Origin: Paraphysomonas bandaiensis
Lineage: Eukaryota > Chrysophyceae
NCBI GenBank assembly: GCA_965644295.1
Contig: CBFFRP010000196.1
Span: 52,774-116,773 of the forward strand
Direction: 5' to 3'
DNA: 64,000 nt
Shown here one piece after another: positions 58,067-64,000 of the stretch (within the stretch, counting starts at the first letter, position 1; the number at the start of each line of letters is the position of its first letter). The notes below the pieces were generated by a model that made no database searches, was not told the origin of the DNA, and saw only the letters and a program-made list of their open reading frames with translations. Made by a program: the position numbers and the translations under genes.

Positions 58067-58338
58067 CGATGATGGCTCAGAGGATATGTATGAGGAAAAT
58101 TGTAATTAGCTAAGAAGTAGCCAACAAAGTGTTCTTTTTATAATGTGAACTCAATGACTAGTACTAAAACTGGAATCTACTTATGTGTTTACTTTTACTG
58201 ATCAATGATTGATCCGGTTCTAAAACCTTCATCAGTAGTATTGACGGAACGCTATAAAACTAAAACATTGTTGGAACACTATCTCTCAATAGTTTTGCTA
58301 TATATAGTTATTGAACCCCTGGTTTCAGATACTAGATA

Positions 58339-58463
58339 GCAGGGATAGGGAACAATAAATTGTATTGCAATAGCATTGTAGGACCGGTTTAAAAACCCCA
58401 TCAATACTATTGAAGGAACGCTATCTAACAATAGTATTGCAATATATTTCCCCTTTTCCCTGC
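58339..58463. mobile_element. Short MITE, 125 bp
   Basis: Inverted ends GCAGGGATAGGGAACAAT and a diverged TTTCCCCTTTTCCCTGC, flanked by TA on both sides. The internal sequence (CGGTTTAAAAACCCCATCAA, GGAACGCTATCTAACAATAG) is shared with the larger element at 58503-58929. TA target duplications suggest Tc1/mariner-type mobilisation. Confidence 0.7.
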
Positions 58464-58502
58464 TAAATAGACTGTGAGCAAGCTTGTCAGATAACTGATG
58501 TA

Positions 58503-58929
58503 CCAGGGATAGGGAACAATATAAATAAAGAATTGATCTTTATAATAGTAAAACAATGTTGTGATTATTAGAGTGTAAGTAATGAACACGATAGAGTGAA
58601 AATTATGAATAACAATATAGAACGTACTATCATGCACAACGGAATAGTTAGAAGTGTAACTGATAATGACGACGTTATGATGACGATCACGTATCTTCGA
58701 CAGATACTCTCTCTAATTCAGTTCATGGTATATTTCATTGAACATTATAACTCACAGATACAATCATGTATTAAGCTGAATCCTAATAATATATTGTATT
58801 GCAATACATTGTACAATATATTGAAATATATTGAAATAGTATTGTAGGGCCGGTTTAAAAAATCCATCAATACTATTGATGGAACGCTATCTAACAATAG
58901 TATTGCAATATATTGTTCCCTATCCCTGG
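58503..58929. mobile_element. MITE with nested LTR-like insertion
   Basis: Perfect 20-bp terminal inverted repeats (CCAGGGATAGGGAACAATAT at 58503 and its complement at 58910), flanked by TA (58501-58502 and 58930-58931). The middle, about 58545-58795, is the copia-2 LTR-like unit found at 9.3-9.8 kb and 35.6 kb. The MITE is therefore older than, or captured, that insertion. Confidence 0.8.
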
Positions 58930-59840
58930 TAGTTACTGCAGGCCAAAAACTGAAAAGGAATGTTTAGTGACTACAGATACATGTATGCGGCGAGAAAATT
59001 AGGTGTATTGCTGGAGCAGAAGGTATAGAAATACCAGAGATATTTATAGACTAGAAACGCAGCTATAATACTAAAACGACCTTAGCTTTTATATTGTTAA
59101 AAGCACTTTCCGTCCAAACATAGGGCATAAACCAATTAATTTGGGTAATGATTGGGTATGGATTCTAAAATGTGGTTGACTTTGCGATTTATAATTAATT
59201 TAAAAGTGTTGCTAAGTTGCGAATTGGTATAGCCTGTTAGAATTGAATAGTACACAGATGTTAACCCTGCTCTACACATAATCCTTAAACTTGCTTAGTT
59301 TTACTAATAGATATTCTTCGTTTATAGTTATTAATACAAACGATTCAGATCATATTATATGATGTAACGTCTCTATTTATCATATCAACAGTTAACCTCA
59401 TACCTATAAATATCTTGTATAGACATTCGTCAGTAACTGAATTTACTTCCTTTTTAAATATATTAACGTTTTTCTGCTGCGGGTTGGTTTTACCTATTTC
59501 AAACTACTATCATCTCACTTCAATTGTAAATATATGTAAAATATTATACAACATAACTCAACATTGCGCTATCTATACTGCATATATATTGTGAAGTTCA
59601 TGCATCCTAATAATGCGCCTAAACTCTTCTGACGCGACTATGGGTGTTTGAGCCTTGCCATGACTGACATTGATTTGTCTTAACTACCTTGTTTATATGT
59701 GCACAGGTAATATATAGGCAGGGTAGGTAATAGTGCTAAAAACTTCTTATAACACTACTCAACACGTGTGCATGTCTTATTACTAGCAATTGGTGTGTAT
59801 AAATTAGTAATACAATTTAACTACCTAGTGCTTAACTCTG
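58930..59840. other. Intergenic, no gene seen
   Basis: AT-rich with no supported ORF. Confidence 0.4.
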
Positions 59841-60110
59841 ATATCCTACTTTTTAGCGCCAAAAGGTGCAACCAATTTCGCTCTCTGTCATTAAGGTGAA
59901 AAGCCGGGATGCTTGACTTTAGTAAAAGCAGCCCAATACCCCGGATGCCCTTCAGGTGGGCCCAGTCCCGGATGCCTGTTTATTCGTCAAGGCCCCAAGA
60001 AGTCTACACAAGTGACACTTTTATACTTATATTGTAGTTTTCCTTGTACCACACAACTATTGTTCTGAGTGGGAAGAACGTTATCTGCTGTCTATATGTT
60101 TGTGACTCAC
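59840..60110 (+). repeat. Repeat B/A composite, short copy
   Basis: Starts with a shortened B module (CCTACTTTTTAGCGCC, AAAGGTGCAACC) and continues as family A (CCCTTCAGGTGGGCCCAGTC). It is missing about 50 bp of B relative to 37290-37360. Confidence 0.65.
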
Positions 60111-60229
60111 AGTAACAGAAGTTGACATTATTTGCTAAGGTTTACTATTCTCAACTGATAAGATGAAATTATAAACATTACATGATAAAGAACCTAAGTT
60201 GTGTTCGATGTGTTCAACACCATTCATTT

Positions 60230-60425
60230 ACTACTATAGTGTACAAACCACACACTCAGTGATCGTATCCTGTATGAGTCATCCACTTCTACTTCAGTTT
60301 CATACTACATAATATAATGTACTAATTACATATATATCTTTCGATCCTTGCATCTCACATAATACTGCACTCAATTGCAAGTATATAGAATCTTCAGATC
60401 TCAACACTCCCCCTCAATTGAGTGT
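60230..60425 (-). mobile_element. Copia-type 3' LTR end with polypurine tract
   Basis: On the minus strand TTGAGGGGGAG (about 60408-60418) is directly followed by TGTTGAGATCTGAAG, the classic copia polypurine tract plus LTR start. The LTR would continue towards 60230. No pol sequence was seen on its upstream side (60425-60900), so the body is deleted or very degenerate. A different LTR family from copia-1 and copia-2. Confidence 0.6.
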
Positions 60426-60939
60426 TGTACTATGACGCTCTCCTCAGCTATTGTATGACACAGCCAGGTTTGATAACCAAGGCTGTGCAGCAGAAACAAA
60501 CACAATGAGTTAACCAGAGCTATATGTACGTCTGATTGCAGGAGAACAGGATGATTATTACTCTAAACAGTATGTCAAGCGTTGCAAGCTTGTACTAGTG
60601 ACTCCCTCCAAGAATCACCGCGCAAACCCCACCTCCAGTGAAGTCAGAACACTAGTGTACAAACAGAACAACACTTAACAAAACACTGAGCTGTAAAGCA
60701 ATGCAACATAGAACAAGCACAACACACCACACTCGCGATGACACCACACACCACACTCGCCAGTTTGTAAATTAGCCGTTGAATACTGCGTATTCAGAGT
60801 ACTGCTACTGTATTACAATGGACCAACATGTATGTGAGTGTGCAGCATACCGTATGATGCTTTTCCTACATCTACTATCTCAGACTAAGAACCAATGTCC
60901 ACATCAGATACATACATCATATCCATTGCTGCATAAACA

Positions 60940-61419
60940 ATGTCTGCCACTACAGATCCAGCAGCGGTCTCCACTAAGCCTAAACCTCGCAATCGTAGGG
61001 GACGGGGCTCTCTATTACGTAGGTCCAATCGGTATCGGTATGCCTACCGTGAAAGGGCTGCTGCTAGGCGTATGTGGGAACGCTCCGTTCGATGCCCCGA
61101 GGGACAACTTGATGCACATAGGCAACTGTGCAAAGTTGTTCCTTACTTGCACTCGTCATCGTATGATGCAAGAGGTGAAGTCTGCCAGTGCGTGTTGGAC
61201 TTCTACCAGAGGTGTGGGACAGTGAATCCCTATGTGGAAGTCCGGTCTGGCCTAAACATTGCCAACCCGCAGGGCGATAAGCCTGAACAGCAAGGTTTAT
61301 TCTCCTTACAGGATTTGGAGCTAGGACTGCGTTTCTGCCTCTACAGCGGTGAAGTGTATACCTCCCGTCCTAGTGCTAGTTCTTCAGTAATCTGTAGCGT
61401 AATAATGATATGTTTCTGA
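60940..61419 (+). CDS. Basic ORF with SET-like segment, possibly partial
   Basis: ORF of 159 aa from ATG 60940. Strongly basic start (KPKPRNRRGRG, RRSNRYRYAYRERAAARRMW), then a Cys/His-containing part. Residues about 115-142 (QGLFSLQDLELGLRFCLYSG followed by EVYT) resemble the opening of a SET domain (GLF-x-x-x-x-x-x-G-x-x-x-x-x-YxGE). The NHxC and Tyr part of a SET domain is absent, so it is either truncated, interrupted by an intron, or a chance resemblance. It is more GC-rich than its flanks, like the gypsy element next to it, so it may belong to that element's LTR or flank. Confidence 0.4.
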   Translation: MSATTDPAAVSTKPKPRNRRGRGSLLRRSNRYRYAYRERAAARRMWERSVRCPEGQLDAHRQLCKVVPYLHSSSYDARGEVCQCVLDFYQRCGTVNPYVEVRSGLNIANPQGDKPEQQGLFSLQDLELGLRFCLYSGEVYTSRPSASSSVICSVIMICF

Positions 61420-61499
61420 TACTTCTATCGTCTCTGTCTTCATCCCGTAGTTAGTAGTTTTGCACTTACTATAGACACGTGACTGAGGCATGTGAAATG

Positions 61500-61540
61500 C
61501 CACGTGGTCACATTGCCCCGCCTCCCTTTTTTTTTTTTTT
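61500..61540 (-). other. Gypsy polypurine tract / LTR start
   Basis: Minus strand: a run of A followed by GGGAGGCGGGGCA and then TGTGACCACGTGGC. The position 3' of the gypsy pol stop (61693) and the A/G-rich composition fit a polypurine tract with the LTR starting TGTGACC at about 61511. Confidence 0.6.
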
Positions 61541-61692
61541 GTTTGATATAAGTATTATGCGAAATGATGAAGACGGGCGTCACTCTGCGGCCCACAAATT
61601 TCAACGGAACTAAAAATTAGCCATCAAAACGAAGGTGCAGCAGAGGAGCGTTGGAGTTGGAAGATCGCGTGTAAGTTGATTGGTCCCGTGCT

Positions 61693-63999
61693 CTAAACGG
61701 ACTCAAGGACTTGAGGGTAGCGTGTAGCCAAGTCCTTGTCGACGAGTACCATAGTGCTAGTGTCTAGTTCAGGGTGAACGAAACAATGCACGAGGTAGTT
61801 GTCATAACGGTAAGTGCGGAGAGTGAGAAGATCCTTGACGGATAATACTCTCCTAGAGCTTCGATGATACCAGTGTGTGAACTGGATCGGAGCTACATAG
61901 GTCAGTAAGTGGGAGTCTGGTAACTGCAGTCCGTCGTACCATACGTCGCCATAAATGCGTAGGTCAACATATGCATGGTCACCGGGTTTGAACTGAGTGA
62001 TAGACTGGCGTCGGATGTCCGAGATATATTTCTTGGCACCCTCCGCTGGATAAATCAGGTGGTAGAGGTACCGTTTGCTGGAACAAAAGTCCGCGTAAGG
62101 CACTGAGTCAAAAAGGTCCTTGCTATAAGGCACTTCTCTGACATCACCATCCTGAAATCTCACAGTAAAAATCAAAGTGGAGCGTGACTCTCTGTCACCC
62201 CGATAGTAGAGAATCTTGTCAATGACATGCTGATCCTGGTCTCGTAGAGCCATGCTGTACGCAGTTTCTCTATCACCTGGAAACAGTTTGACGTCTGTCA
62301 CTGAAACACGTACCACTTGCCCTGTAGCAAGGTGCTGACAATCAATGTCATTTTTGTACTGGGTCTTAACAACAAAAGGTCCCATGTATCGATGTGACAT
62401 CTTGGGATGAACCTTGGCGCCTTTGTCAAATAAAATGAAGTCGCCCGGTTGATATCGGTTCTGCTTGTCCGGGTGAACTCCCTCCCCAGCACGTTCACTC
62501 GCTAACTGCTGCTGGTAAGTTTTGGAAGCCGCCCGTAGGCCTTCTAACTGTTCATTAAGAGCAGTCAGTCTGGCGTGTGCACGCTCAGGCAAAGTCTGTA
62601 TATTCATAGTTAAATATTCCAGATCATTAGAGCCAAAAGTGAGCTCAAAGGGTGAGTACCCCGTCTCGGATGAGACTTCTGAATTCAGAATGTATTGAGC
62701 GCTGGGTATCCAGCTGGGATCCTCAAAAACATCCTTTCGTTCTACACGCTTGCTGTTTTCATATACTAGGGCACGCAAATGTCGGACCACCTCACCGATG
62801 ATGCGTTCACAACCATTAGCATGCCTGTTGGCTATGCTGAAGGTGTGTCGGACGCCCATATATTCAGTCAGTTGTTTGAAAAGATCGGAAGTTAGGTCAG
62901 GACCCTGATCTGAGATGATAAGATCAGTGTGTCCGTAGTAACTCCAATACTTCCATACCGTGTTTGCCAAGTTGAGGGCAGTCACTCCTTTGACTGGCTC
63001 AAGATAAACTAACTTGGTGAACAGGTTGACTACGACATTAATGTGCGTGTATCCATCAGCACCATGGGGTGTGATTTCTACCGCATCAATACCAATAGCA
63101 CTCTGAGCGCTCGGAGGCTTAAGGTTTCGGACTATAGGGATCAGCGCTTCTTTCATCGCCAATCTAGTCTTAACACAGTTTGGACACTTCGCAATGAAGT
63201 CTTCGACTACTTTGTAAGGAATTCCATGGCCGGGGAATTGCTTATTAAGTCGAATCCAAGTGGCTCGCCCACCGAGATGTCCAACTCGGGCATTATGTAC
63301 TTGTTGCAAGGCATCCTCGGGAGTGACTGAACTTTGCGCATGAGGAGATACTTCCCTGTCTTCTGGGTTCATAAAATTGCCCAAGAAGTTAAAAAATTCA
63401 TCCTCAGTGCAGTCCTCTCCAAGGAAGTAGGCATCGGCATAGTCTTCATCTAAGAATATACCGGACAACGCCGCAACTTGATGCTCCCGAGATAACCAAT
63501 CGGCTAACCAATTCTTGGCACCCGATATGTGTTTAATGCTGAAGTTGAAAGATTGCAAGAAAATTCTCCATCTTGTGATCTTAGGTACTTCAGACGACTC
63601 CATCCACAAGAGATTATTGTGGTCAGTCTCTATAGTGAACTGCTTCCCAATCAAATAGTACGCTAAGTGCTTGACACTGTAGTAAATACCATAAGCTTCT
63701 TGCTCTATCGTAGCCCATTTCTGAGCCTGAGCTGAAAACTTCTTTGACAGGAAGGCAATGGGTTGCAACTGCTCTGTTCCATCTGCGAGAATCTTTTTCT
63801 GCAGAAGCACCGAGCCGATTCCTAGCTCACTAGCGTCAGTACGCAGTGTCCACTCCAAATTGTAGTCTGGGTAGAACAATTCGCAGGAATCTTGCAGGCC
63901 TTTTATGAAGCGACGATATTCAGCCTCATAATCGTGCCGCCACGTAGTCTTGTCCCAATTGAATTTCGATTTGGTCAAATCTGTGAGATGAGCAACCAA
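61693..63999 (-). mobile_element. Ty3/gypsy pol (RNase H and integrase), partial
   Basis: 768 codons open to the window edge; the start and reverse transcriptase lie outside. RNase H: LRTDASELGIGSVLLQ, ATIEQEAYGIYYSVKH, TIETDHNNLLW. Integrase zinc region: HNARVGHLGGRAT ... CPNC. The catalytic core has Asp in IGIDAVEI, Asp in ISDQGPDLTS and Glu in NGCERIIGEV. RNase H before integrase defines the gypsy order. The C-terminal 250 residues hold the GPF/Y-like segment (HRYMGPFVVKTQY), then a tail without a clear chromodomain. No stops or frameshifts, so a recent insertion. GC content exceeds that of the host genes. Confidence 0.95.
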
Positions 64000-64000
64000 G

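Overview
This window is nuclear DNA from a small-genomed, AT-rich, ciliated protist. Coding genes have many very short GT-AG introns, mostly 44-66 bp with a few of 86-230 bp. There is an 18S rRNA segment, four eukaryotic tRNA-Ala genes, and a mix of LTR retrotransposons and Crypton-type tyrosine recombinase genes. The 18S sequence, the P3A proton pump, the F-box/ankyrin protein with stramenopile-style repeats and the Crypton motifs all lean towards a stramenopile, perhaps a labyrinthulid-like lineage. That placement is inference and was not tested with a tree. Centrin and alpha-tubulin acetyltransferase indicate centrioles and cilia.

Layout. 1-5.7 kb: TGTA microsatellite, copia remnants, an F-box/ankyrin gene and decayed copies of its repeats. 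5.7-8 kb: head-to-head centrin and ATAT1 genes. 8-10 kb: a repeat nest with a fold-back element and two tandem LTR-like units. 10.2-21.5 kb: a predicted N-myristoylated SHRW-motif protein, an ELAV/Bruno-like RRM protein, a hAT relic, GOT1, and a secreted or ER-targeted TPR-methyltransferase. 23.3-26.9 kb: a copia gag-pol cut off at the start of reverse transcriptase. 27.4-35.2 kb: a PH/coiled-coil gene whose first intron is filled by a 15-bp minisatellite, divergent from a P3A H+-ATPase. 35.4-37.7 kb: a second copia family. 39-50 kb: four tRNA-Ala genes with a conserved 5' flank, an intron-containing tyrosine recombinase-like gene, tandemly duplicated cysteine-rich secreted-peptide ORFs, a CS-domain protein, and a dysferlin-domain/syntaxin fusion ending in a CaaX box. 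51.5-57.2 kb: an 18S rRNA cut off 3' and joined directly to a decayed Crypton copy, followed by an intact Crypton. 58-64 kb: TA-flanked MITEs (one with a nested LTR-like insert), more LTR fragments, a SET-like ORF and a Ty3/gypsy pol that runs off the window.

Functionally, centrin and ATAT1 belong to the ciliary/microtubule machinery and share one 5' intergenic region. GOT1 and the DysF-syntaxin belong to vesicle traffic. The H+-ATPase energises the plasma membrane. The rest is mobile DNA or genes of unclear role. The observations I rate highest are the DysF-syntaxin-CaaX fusion, the duplicated Cys-rich peptide ORFs with overlapping stop and start, and the 18S/Crypton junction with its uneven divergence between Crypton copies. 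Gene models were spliced by eye from reading frame and splice-site consensus, so exon ends are predictions.
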